NCBI RefSeq assembly: GCF_030406325.1
Contig: NZ_JAUEQY010000026.1
Location: 1-64,000 of the forward strand
Origin: Actinomadura sp. DC4
GTDB lineage: Bacteria; Actinomycetota; Actinomycetes; Streptosporangiales; Streptosporangiaceae
Reading direction: 5' to 3'
DNA: 64,000 bases
The notes beneath the pieces were generated by a model that had not been told where the DNA came from, searched no databases, and saw nothing but the letters and a program-made list of their open reading frames with translations. Shown in pieces: positions 42,209 through 51,125 of the stretch. A program made the translations under genes and the position numbers. Position 1 is the first letter of the stretch; each line of letters opens with the position of its first letter.

Positions 42209-43276
42209 GTGGCAGACATCCATGGCACGTGTGAGGCACGTTTCGACGGGATACGCGAGGCGCTGGCCGCCTCCCTGGACGCCGACGACGTGGGCGCCTC
42301 GGCGGCGGTGTACGTGGACGGCGAGCCGATGGCCGACGTGTGGGGCGGGCACGTCGACGTGGCGCGTACGGTCCCGTGGGAGCGCGACACCATCACCAAT
42401 GTCTTCTCCACCACCAAGACGATGACGGCGCTGTCCGCGCTCATCCTGGCCGACCGCGGCCACCTCGACCTGAACGCGCCCGTGGCCCGCTACTGGCCCG
42501 AGTTCGCCGCCAACGGCAAGGAGGGGGTGCTGGTCCGGCACCTGCTCGGCCACACCGCCGGCCTGCCCTCGTTCGAGGGCCCGACCGCCGTCGAGGACCT
42601 CTACGACTGGCCGGCCGTGACGGCGCGGCTGGCCGCGCAGACCCCCGAATGGGAGCCGGGCACCGCGGCCGGCTACCACTCGGCCACCCAGGGGTTCCTC
42701 GTCGGCGAGGTCGTCCGCCGCGTCACCGGGCGGAGCCTCGGGACCTTCTTCGCCGAGGAGGTGGCCGGGCCGCTGGGCGCCGACTTCCACATCGGGCTGC
42801 CCGCCGAGCACGACCACCGCGTCGCTCCGGGCATCCCGGCGCCGCAGGGCGACCGGCCGGACGGCTTCCTCCTGGGCGTGTCCGACTCCAACACCGAGGC
42901 CTGGCGGCGTGCGGAGATCCCGGCCCTCAACGGGTTCGGCAACGCGCGCTCGGTCGGCCTCGTGCAGTCGGTGCTGGCGTGCGGGGGCGAGGTCGGCGGC
43001 GTACGGCTGCTGTCGGAGGCGGGCTGCGAGCGCGCCCTCGAGGAGCAGTTCCACGGCACGGACCGGATCCTGGGCATGCCCGTGCGCTGGGGCATGGGCT
43101 ACCGCCTGGAGGGCCGCACGTGCTCGTGGGGCGGCTGGGGCGGGTCGGTGCTGCTGGCCGACCTCGACCACCGGATGACGGTCGCGTACGTCATGAACCA
43201 GGTGCTGTGGGACGGCGACGGGTACGCCCGCGGCCTGTCCATCGTGATGGCGGCCTACGAGGCGATCGCTAAATAG
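42209..43276 (+). CDS. Serine hydrolase, class C beta-lactamase / EstB esterase family
   Basis: A 355-aa protein with the Ser-x-x-Lys motif STTK (in VFSTTKTMTALSAL), a Tyr-x-Ser in YHSATQG in place of Tyr-x-Asn, and a late Gly-rich WGGWGGS in place of KTG. This is the pattern of cytoplasmic esterases of the beta-lactamase fold such as EstB. No signal peptide. The GTG has no ribosome site but TTACCT lies about 10 bases upstream, so the mRNA may be leaderless. Confidence 0.87.
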   Translation: MADIHGTCEARFDGIREALAASLDADDVGASAAVYVDGEPMADVWGGHVDVARTVPWERDTITNVFSTTKTMTALSALILADRGHLDLNAPVARYWPEFAANGKEGVLVRHLLGHTAGLPSFEGPTAVEDLYDWPAVTARLAAQTPEWEPGTAAGYHSATQGFLVGEVVRRVTGRSLGTFFAEEVAGPLGADFHIGLPAEHDHRVAPGIPAPQGDRPDGFLLGVSDSNTEAWRRAEIPALNGFGNARSVGLVQSVLACGGEVGGVRLLSEAGCERALEEQFHGTDRILGMPVRWGMGYRLEGRTCSWGGWGGSVLLADLDHRMTVAYVMNQVLWDGDGYARGLSIVMAAYEAIAK

Positions 43277-43287
43277 AACGCGTTCTC
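43274..43287. promoter_or_regulatory. KstR-like palindrome between convergent gene ends
   Basis: TAGAACGCGTTCTC contains the perfect palindrome AGAACGCGTTCT and matches the promoter-side site at 44182 in 12 of 14 positions. It overlaps the stop region of both the esterase and IclR genes, an odd place for a repressor. Confidence 0.45.
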
Positions 43288-44170
43288 ATGCGCCCATGGC
43301 GCCGCGCAGCTCCGCGGTGACGGCATCCGCCGCCGCGACCAGCGCGGTGCCGCGGCGGGCGATGTCGGCGCCGGTGATGGAGCCGCCGACGTACAGCGTC
43401 AGCACGAGCTCCTGGCGGCCGTCGGCGTCGTACGTGGGCGCCGCGATGAGGTTGACCGGGTGCCTCTTGCGAGGGCCGAGCTCCGCGCCGAGATAGACGC
43501 GCTCGCCCAGGCTGGAGACCATCTCGCCCACCAGCGCGCGCACCTCCTGGGGCAGCTCGTACGCGGCGACGCCGGCCATCAGCGCGTGCAGCCGCATGCC
43601 GGCCGGCGTGAGGCTCTCCACGAGGTACCCCGACGCGCGGCACTGCTCGACGACGACGCGCAGCCGTCCGCGGTCCATCCGCACCGGCAGCGTCGGCTCC
43701 TTGGCCAGCCACCGCTCGAACTCCTCGTCCGGCCCCCACAGCACGTACATCAGCCCGGACGGCGGGGCGAAGGGGTACCGCTCGCCGACACGCACCCTCC
43801 CGGCCGGGCCGGCCGCGTCGAGCACCATGATCTCCTCGCCGACCACCCCCGACGCGACGCACGTCGTGGCGTACCGCTCGGCCAGCGGCGCCAGGTGCCG
43901 CCGCGCGACGTCGCCGGCGGCGAAACCCTGCTGCGCGACCCGGCCCGCCGCGATGAGGGCGGGTCCGAGGCCGTACGTCAGCGTCCGCGGGTCGCGTACG
44001 AGGTAGCCGGCCGCGGTCAGCCCGGCGACGATGCCGAGGCAGGTGGGCTTGCTGATGCCGAGCTCGCGGGCCAGGGCCGACAGGCCGATGCGGCGGCCGC
44101 GCGCCGCGACGAAGTGGTCGAGGACGGCGACCACGCGCTCGGTCGGGGGCGAGCGCCGCGCTGTCGCCAT
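43286..44170 (-). CDS. IclR family transcriptional regulator
   Basis: A 294-aa protein with an N-terminal winged helix (RVVAVLDHFVAARGRRIGLS, ALARELGISKPTCLGIVAGL) and the IclR effector domain (SGLMYVLWGPDEEFERWL, VNLIAAPTYDADGRQ). AAGGAG precedes the ATG at 44170. It diverges from the DUF1214-SDR-sulfotransferase operon across a region holding two inverted repeats, so it probably controls that operon in response to a small acid or ring compound. Confidence 0.9.
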   Translation of the reverse strand: MATARRSPPTERVVAVLDHFVAARGRRIGLSALARELGISKPTCLGIVAGLTAAGYLVRDPRTLTYGLGPALIAAGRVAQQGFAAGDVARRHLAPLAERYATTCVASGVVGEEIMVLDAAGPAGRVRVGERYPFAPPSGLMYVLWGPDEEFERWLAKEPTLPVRMDRGRLRVVVEQCRASGYLVESLTPAGMRLHALMAGVAAYELPQEVRALVGEMVSSLGERVYLGAELGPRKRHPVNLIAAPTYDADGRQELVLTLYVGGSITGADIARRGTALVAAADAVTAELRGAMGA

Positions 44171-44181
44171 TGACCACTCCT

Positions 44182-44195
44182 TAGAACACGTTCTA
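44182..44195. promoter_or_regulatory. KstR-like operator between IclR gene and steroid-type operon
   Basis: TAGAACACGTTCTA is a 14-bp palindrome (arms TAGAAC/GTTCTA) and fits the TnnAACnnGTTnnA consensus known for KstR, the TetR repressor of cholesterol catabolism in mycobacteria and rhodococci. It lies 11 bases before the IclR start codon. Confidence 0.6.
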
Positions 44196-44223
44196 CTCTC
44201 GCCCGGGAAGCAACCTACCGCTT

Positions 44224-44241
44224 CGGTACATATTTGTACCG
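44224..44241. promoter_or_regulatory. Second inverted repeat in the IclR-operon divergent region
   Basis: Perfect arms CGGTACA (44224-44230) and TGTACCG (44235-44241) flank TATT. It lies 18 bases ahead of the DUF1214 start codon and may be the IclR site. Confidence 0.5.
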
Positions 44242-44258
44242 CGGACCGAGGGAGTCCT

Positions 44259-45434
44259 GTGGCCACCGAGTCATTCGCCCAGGCGATCGCCGAGGCCGAG
44301 CAGATCATCCGTTCCGCGCCGCACGTGCGGACCGAGCAGGACCTCGCCGAGGGCCTGGACTACCTCGCCGGCAGCATCAAGGCGTCGCTGCACATGGCCT
44401 GGGCCTACGACCGTGACTTCCCGTTCTTCGCCGCGGGGACGGGCCCGTACACCAAGCTCGGTCTCGACAACCCCGACACGCTGTACTTCAGCGCCAACAT
44501 CCGCGACGACGCCGAGTACGTCGTCACCGGGCGCCGCGGCACCACCGCCGACCTGAGCTTCCAGGTGATGAACGGCGACTACACGCCGGCGCGGTCGCCC
44601 GACAGCCTCGCGGCGTTCGACGACCGCGACATCGAGATCGCGCCGGACGGCTCGTACGAGCTGCGCTTCGGCCCCGCCCGGCCCGATGCGGGCCCTGATC
44701 ACTTCACGCTCGGCGAGGGCTCGGCGCTGCTGCTGGCACGCGAGGTCTACAGTGACTGGGAGACCGAGCGGCGCGGTGAGATCCGCATCCACCGCGCCGA
44801 CACGCTCGGGTCCGCGCCCCCGCCACCGACGCCGGAGAAGATGGCCAGGCGCTACGACGTGGCCGGGCGGATGCTGCTCTCACGGCTGCGCACGTTCCTC
44901 GCCTTTCCCGAGTGGCACTACCTCAAGCTGCCGGTCAACACGATGACCGAGCCGAGGCCCACCCCCGGCGGCCTGGCGACGCAGTACTCCTCGGTCGGCC
45001 ACTACGACCTCGACGACGACCAGGTCATGGTGGTCACGGTGCCGGCGGCGGCGCGGGCGGACGCCCCGTACCAGGGCTTCCAGCTCGGCAGCCTCTGGTA
45101 CATCTCGCTGGACTACATCAACCACCAGACCAGCCTCACCGCCGACCAGGCGAACGTGGACCCCGACGGGAAGATCCGCCTCGTCATCAGCGAGCGCGAC
45201 CCGGGGCTGGCCAACTGGATCGAGCGCACCGGGCACCGCCGCGGCTACCTGCAGATCCGCTGGCAGCGCCTCGCCCGCGCGCTCAAGCCGGACGACGGCC
45301 CGCAGGTCGAGGTGATGGCCTTCGACGAGCTGCCGGGGCTTCCCCACTACGAGACCCAGCGGGTGAGCCCGGAGGACTGGGCCGCCCGGATCGCCGCGCG
45401 CCAGGTCGCCGTCGCGCAAAGGATGCTCGGCTGA
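44259..45434 (+). CDS. DUF1214 domain protein, resembling Rv3531c
   Basis: A 391-aa protein. The C-terminal DUF1214 region reads QANVDPDGKIRLVISERDPG, LANWIERTGHRRGYLQIRW; the N-terminal half has NPDTLYFSANIRDDAEY. GTG start with GAGGGAG upstream. Followed by SDR and sulfotransferase genes with 1-bp overlaps, it matches by order and size the Rv3531c-Rv3530c-Rv3529c block of the mycobacterial cholesterol regulon, as I recall it. Biochemical function is unknown. Confidence 0.8.
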   Translation: MATESFAQAIAEAEQIIRSAPHVRTEQDLAEGLDYLAGSIKASLHMAWAYDRDFPFFAAGTGPYTKLGLDNPDTLYFSANIRDDAEYVVTGRRGTTADLSFQVMNGDYTPARSPDSLAAFDDRDIEIAPDGSYELRFGPARPDAGPDHFTLGEGSALLLAREVYSDWETERRGEIRIHRADTLGSAPPPPTPEKMARRYDVAGRMLLSRLRTFLAFPEWHYLKLPVNTMTEPRPTPGGLATQYSSVGHYDLDDDQVMVVTVPAAARADAPYQGFQLGSLWYISLDYINHQTSLTADQANVDPDGKIRLVISERDPGLANWIERTGHRRGYLQIRWQRLARALKPDDGPQVEVMAFDELPGLPHYETQRVSPEDWAARIAARQVAVAQRMLG

Positions 45435-46210
45435 TGTTGCTGGAAGACAAGGTCATCGTCGTCTCCGGGCTCGGGCCGGGCCTGGGCCGGGGCCTGGCGC
45501 TGCGGTGCGCCGCGGCCGGCGCCGACGTCGTCCTCGCGGCGCGGAACGCGGAGCGGCTCGCCGAGGTGGCCGGGGAGGTCGAGAAACTCGGCCGCCGCGC
45601 GGTGCCGGTGGTGACCGACATCGCCGACGAGGCGGCCTGCGAACGACTGCTCGACCGGGCGCTGGAGTCCTTCGGCCGGATCGACGGCCTGGTCAACAAC
45701 GCCTTCGCGATGCCGCCGATGAGCGACCTGGTCAAGGTCGACATCGACGCCGTACGTACCGCCTTTGAGACCAACGTGTACGCGGCGCTGCGGCTGACCC
45801 GGCTCTTCACGCCGTCGCTCGCCGAGCACGGCGGCTCGGTCGTCATGGTCAACTCGGCCGTGCTGCGGCACTCTCGGCGCACCTTCGGCGCGTACAAGAT
45901 GACCAAGAGCGCCCTGCTCTCCATCGCGCAGAGCCTGGCCACCGAGCTCGGCCCGCGGGGCGTACGGGTCAACACCATCGCGCCCGGCTACATCTGGGCG
46001 GACAACCTGAAGTGGTACTTCGACCACCTCGCGAAGAAGCGCGGCGTCACGACGCGGGAGATCTACGACGAGGCCGCGGCGAGCACCGACCTGCGCAAGC
46101 TCCCCGAACCCGATGAGGTCGCCGACGCCGTGGTGTTCATGCTCTCCCCCCTCGCGCGAGCGGTGACCGGGCAGTGTCTCGACGTCAACGGCGGCGAGTG
46201 GCACCACTGA
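45434..46210 (+). CDS. Short-chain dehydrogenase/reductase
   Basis: A 258-aa classical SDR: nucleotide motif SGLGPGLGRGLALRC, NNAF, and catalytic Ser and Tyr-x-x-x-Lys in VMVNSAVLRHSRRTFGAYKM. The end GQCLDVNGGEWHH is typical. It likely oxidises or reduces a hydroxyl/keto group on a steroid or other lipid. The ATG overlaps the previous stop (TGATG), as does the next gene. Confidence 0.92.
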   Translation: MLLEDKVIVVSGLGPGLGRGLALRCAAAGADVVLAARNAERLAEVAGEVEKLGRRAVPVVTDIADEAACERLLDRALESFGRIDGLVNNAFAMPPMSDLVKVDIDAVRTAFETNVYAALRLTRLFTPSLAEHGGSVVMVNSAVLRHSRRTFGAYKMTKSALLSIAQSLATELGPRGVRVNTIAPGYIWADNLKWYFDHLAKKRGVTTREIYDEAAASTDLRKLPEPDEVADAVVFMLSPLARAVTGQCLDVNGGEWHH

Positions 46211-47349
46211 TGGCCACGGGACGCGAGACCGTCGGGACGGTCGAGGACCTGCACGCCTCGGCCACCAAGATCACCGGTCTGACCGACTTCGGCGACGACC
46301 CCTACCTCGACGGCCTCGAGGTCCTGCTCGACTCCTACGCCCGGGAGGCGGCGCTCACCCCGCTCGGCAACAAGGCCTCGCGCGCGCTCCTGCGCGGCGC
46401 GCTGGTCGCGCGGCTGCTGTCGGAGGCGGCGTGGCGTCGGTATCCCGAGCACGCCGGCGTACGCGTCGAGCGCCCGATCTTCGTCACCGGCCTGCCCCGT
46501 ACCGGGACGACCGCGCTGCACCGCCTCCTCACGGCCGACCCGGGCCACCAAGGCCTGGAGGTCTGGCTGGCCGAGATGCCGCAGCCGCGCCCGCCCCGCG
46601 AGACGTGGCCGGAGAACCCGGCGTTCCAGGCGATCCAGTCCGGCTACGAGCGGCACCACGTCGACCATCCGGAGTTCATGGGCGTGCACTACATGTCGGC
46701 CGGCATGGTCGAGGAGTGCTGGCAGCTGCTGCGGCAGTCGATGCGGTCGATCTCCTTCGAGTGCCTCGCCCACCTGCCGACGTACTCCGCCTGGCTGGAG
46801 TCGCAGGACTGGACGCCGGCCTACCGCCGTCACCGGCGCAATCTCCAGCTCATCGGGCTTCCCGACGCCGGGCGCCGCTGGGTACTGAAGAACCCGAGCC
46901 ACCTGTTCGCCCTGGACGCGCTGATGGAGGTCTACCCCGACGCGCTGGTCATCCAGACCCACCGCTCCCCGCGTACCGCGATGGCCTCGATGTGCAGCCT
47001 CGCCGCCCACGCGACGGGAGGCTGGTCGGAGGTGTTCACCGGCGCGGTGATCGGCCGGGACCAGAGCGACCTGTGGCGGCGCGGCCTCTCGCGGTTCCGC
47101 GCCGAGCGCACCAGGCACGACCCGGCGCAGTTCTTCGACGTGGGCTACGACGACTTCGTGCACGACCCCCTCGGCACGGTCGAGGCCGCGTACGCGCACT
47201 TCGGGCTGGTGTTCGACGACGCGGCGCGTACGGCCATGGCGCGGCTGCACGAGGAGAGCCGCGAGGGCGCGGGCCGGCCGGCGCACCGGTACACGCTGTC
47301 CGACTTCGGGCTGAGCGCCGAGGAGATCGACGAGCTGTTCCCCGCCTGA
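46210..47349 (+). CDS. Sulfotransferase family protein, resembling Rv3529c
   Basis: A 379-aa protein with the PAPS phosphate loop RPIFVTGLPRTGTTALHRLL near residues 90-110 and the later RWVLKNPSHLFALDALMEV and IQTHRSPRTAMASM (3'-phosphate site). It would transfer sulfate from PAPS, though many members of this bacterial clade are uncharacterised. TGATG overlap with the SDR gene; last gene of the operon, 4 bp from the convergent LLM gene. Confidence 0.88.
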   Translation: MATGRETVGTVEDLHASATKITGLTDFGDDPYLDGLEVLLDSYAREAALTPLGNKASRALLRGALVARLLSEAAWRRYPEHAGVRVERPIFVTGLPRTGTTALHRLLTADPGHQGLEVWLAEMPQPRPPRETWPENPAFQAIQSGYERHHVDHPEFMGVHYMSAGMVEECWQLLRQSMRSISFECLAHLPTYSAWLESQDWTPAYRRHRRNLQLIGLPDAGRRWVLKNPSHLFALDALMEVYPDALVIQTHRSPRTAMASMCSLAAHATGGWSEVFTGAVIGRDQSDLWRRGLSRFRAERTRHDPAQFFDVGYDDFVHDPLGTVEAAYAHFGLVFDDAARTAMARLHEESREGAGRPAHRYTLSDFGLSAEEIDELFPA

Positions 47350-47353
47350 TCGC

Positions 47354-48229
47354 CTACAGCAGCGCCTCGGCCAGATGCCGCCACTGCGGCATCGCCGACG
47401 TGCCGGGCTCGATACCGATGACCTGGACGGCGACGTGGTCGGCGCCGGCGTCGAGGTGGTGGTGCAACTTGCCGGCGATCGTGTCGAGGTCGCCCCACGC
47501 CACGAGGTCGTCGACGATCCGGTCGCTGCCACGGCCGCCGTCGATGTCCGCCTCGGTGTAGCCGAGGCGGAGGAACTTGGCGACGTTGAACTTCGAGGTG
47601 AGGTACGTGTGCAGGTGCTCGCGGGCGATCCGCCGCGCCGTGGCCGGGTCGCCCTCGAAGAGCACCGCCTGCTCGACGCCGAGGAACGGGCGCTCGCCCA
47701 GCGTCTCCCGCGCCTGCTCCGTGTGGCCGACGGTCACGTGGTAGGTGTGCGCGCCCGCGGACCGGTCACGGGCGAGTTCGAGCATCTTCGGCCCGTACCC
47801 CGCCAGCAGCCGGCGCATCGGCGCCTGCGGTTCCGGGTTGGCGCTCGTGACCGCGTCCATCGCGTCGAGGTAGTCCGTCATCGCCTGGAGCGGCTTGCTC
47901 CCGGGCCGGCCGCCCCCGACGCCGAGGCCGAGCACGTGGCGGTCCGGGTACGCGTCGGCGAGGAGCAGCGCGGCGCCCTGCGTCCACCGCGCCTCGCGCG
48001 ACCAGATCCGCGCGATGCCGTTGACGATCTTCAGCCGCTGCGCGCCGGCCAGCAGGAACCCGGCGTGCGTCATCGCCTCGCGCCCGTCACGCTCGGGGAT
48101 CCAGAACGCCTGCCAGCCGAGCCCTTCGAGCTCCTGGACGGAGTCGCGCATCAGCGCCGCCGGCTGGTCCTCGAAGTCGAACGTCCAGATCCCGAAGCGT
48201 CCCAGGTCCATTCCATCGATCGCGCCCAC
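47354..48229 (-). CDS. LLM-class F420-dependent oxidoreductase
   Basis: A 291-aa luciferase-like TIM-barrel protein: RFGIWTFDFEDQPAALMRD, GWQAFWIPERDGREAMT, IVNGIARIWSREARW, YPDRHVLGLGVGGGRPGS and the C-terminal AGADHVAVQVIGI. The pattern fits the TIGR03620-type F420-dependent family of actinomycetes. GTG start with AGGAGG five bases upstream. It lies downstream of the ArsR gene on the same strand, with an inverted repeat in the gap. Confidence 0.88.
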   Translation of the reverse strand: MGAIDGMDLGRFGIWTFDFEDQPAALMRDSVQELEGLGWQAFWIPERDGREAMTHAGFLLAGAQRLKIVNGIARIWSREARWTQGAALLLADAYPDRHVLGLGVGGGRPGSKPLQAMTDYLDAMDAVTSANPEPQAPMRRLLAGYGPKMLELARDRSAGAHTYHVTVGHTEQARETLGERPFLGVEQAVLFEGDPATARRIAREHLHTYLTSKFNVAKFLRLGYTEADIDGGRGSDRIVDDLVAWGDLDTIAGKLHHHLDAGADHVAVQVIGIEPGTSAMPQWRHLAEALL

Positions 48230-48251
48230 TGCGTCCTCCTAGGGTTGAAAG

Positions 48252-48279
48252 ATATCGAAGTATCGCAGAAAGTCGATAT
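48252..48279 (-). promoter_or_regulatory. Inverted repeat between ArsR and LLM genes, candidate operator
   Basis: Perfect arms ATATCGA (48252-48258) and TCGATAT (48273-48279) with a 14-base spacer. A GATACT on the minus strand inside it could be the -10 of the LLM gene. It probably binds the ArsR product. Confidence 0.5.
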
Positions 48280-48315
48280 GAGGCAAACCAAGAAGCGGCC
48301 TCGGGGCCGGGTGAG

Positions 48316-48657
48316 CTAGAGCGAGCGTCCGAGCAGGCCGACGATCTCGGCGATGCGTTCCTCGTCGCGCCGGTAGTGCGTCCACTTCCCGACGCGGGTG
48401 GAGCGGACCAGCCCGGCGCGCTGGAGGGACGCCATGTAGGCGGAGACCGTCGACTGCGCGAGCCCGAGCTTCTCCTGGATGTGACTGACGCACACGCCGA
48501 CCTCGCGGGGGTCGGCGATCGCCCTCTCCACCGGGAAGTGCAGCTCGGGATCCCGCAGCCACTGCAGCACCTGCAGCCGTACGGGGTTCGCGAGCGCCTT
48601 GAACACGTCGAGCAGCTGCTCGGCGAGGTCCGGCGGGTCTTCGGTACGTGTGGTCAT
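48316..48657 (-). CDS. ArsR family transcriptional regulator
   Basis: A 113-aa winged-helix protein: LDVFKALANPVRLQVLQWLRD, CVSHIQEKLGLAQSTVSAYM, LVRSTRVGKWTHYRRDEERI. A single Cys (VGVCVSH) is present where metal sensors have two, so the signal is uncertain. The ATG lacks a ribosome site; TATACT lies 12 bases upstream, giving a nearly leaderless mRNA. Confidence 0.88.
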   Translation of the reverse strand: MTTRTEDPPDLAEQLLDVFKALANPVRLQVLQWLRDPELHFPVERAIADPREVGVCVSHIQEKLGLAQSTVSAYMASLQRAGLVRSTRVGKWTHYRRDEERIAEIVGLLGRSL

Positions 48658-48708
48658 GACGTCGACACGAGTATAGATCCACCCCGACGATTCGGAAAAC
48701 GTCGATAA

Positions 48709-50235
<1,527 letters not shown>

Positions 50236-51036
50236 TCACTCCGACCGTACGCCGGGCGGCGCGAGGAGCCGTACGAGCCGGATCGCCGCGAGCGCCGCGA
50301 GGGGCAGCCCGACGAAGGGCAGCCGCGTCACCAGCGCGAGCGGCGTCCCGCCGAGGTGGCCGAGGGTGCCCAGCGCGTCGCCGGACGCGGCGTCGCTCAC
50401 CAGTACCGTCGCGGCGGCGACCAGACCGGCGGCGGACCCGGCGAGCACGACCCGCGCGTGCCGGCTGACGAACGCCGTGGTCACCGCGGCGACGGCGACG
50501 GCCAGCAAGGTCATCTCGATCGCCCAGTGGAGCAGCCGCGGGCGCATGACGATCTCTCCCGGCGGTGCGCTGCCGGGAGAGACCTTCCAGGAGTACTCGA
50601 ACCCGGGCGCGTGCGTACGGGAGCCGGAGGAGGTACGCACCCGGGGCGGCCGGACCGTCAGGGTGTATCCGGGGTAGCCGGCGGCCTTCAGCACCGGCCC
50701 GGCGCCGCCGGAGACCGCGAAGACGGGCCGCGGACCTCGCTCGTACGCGTGGGGTACCTCCGTACGGGCGAACGCGAAGCCCGTGCCCGGCTCGACGCTC
50801 GTCGGGTCCAGAGCCTGCCCGCGGAAGAGCGCGGCCGTCACCTGTTCGCCGAGATCCCGCAGCTCACGGTCCGAATGCACGCCGCCGCCGACCCAGAAGT
50901 CGACCCGGCCGCTGCCGTCCGAACGCAGGAGGAGGACGATGTGCGCGCCCGGGACCGGACGCGGTCCGCCGGCGGCGCACCCGACGGCGAGCAGGAACAG
51001 CACGGCCACCAGCGCGCCCCAGCGTTTCCGTCCCAT
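50236..51036 (-). CDS. Membrane-anchored lipoprotein of unknown function
   Basis: A 266-aa protein with AGGGGGAG before the ATG, a lipobox LLAVGC at about residue 20, a beta-rich outer domain (LRSDGSGRVDFWVGGGVHSD) and three hydrophobic C-terminal segments (WAIEMTLLAVAVAAVTTAFV, VVLAGSAAGLVAAATVLV, FVGLPLAALAAIRLVRLL). The outer part resembles the DUF3153-type LppM-like lipoproteins of actinomycetes, but I am not certain. It follows the WD40 gene by about 90 bp. Confidence 0.75.
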   Translation of the reverse strand: MGRKRWGALVAVLFLLAVGCAAGGPRPVPGAHIVLLLRSDGSGRVDFWVGGGVHSDRELRDLGEQVTAALFRGQALDPTSVEPGTGFAFARTEVPHAYERGPRPVFAVSGGAGPVLKAAGYPGYTLTVRPPRVRTSSGSRTHAPGFEYSWKVSPGSAPPGEIVMRPRLLHWAIEMTLLAVAVAAVTTAFVSRHARVVLAGSAAGLVAAATVLVSDAASGDALGTLGHLGGTPLALVTRLPFVGLPLAALAAIRLVRLLAPPGVRSE

Positions 51037-51125
51037 GCCGCTCCCCCTGGTTCGGGTGTCCATAGCATGACCTGCCGGGATAGCGGTGAGATCTCGTTTT
51101 GGGCACCGGTCCGCCCGCCCGGGCG

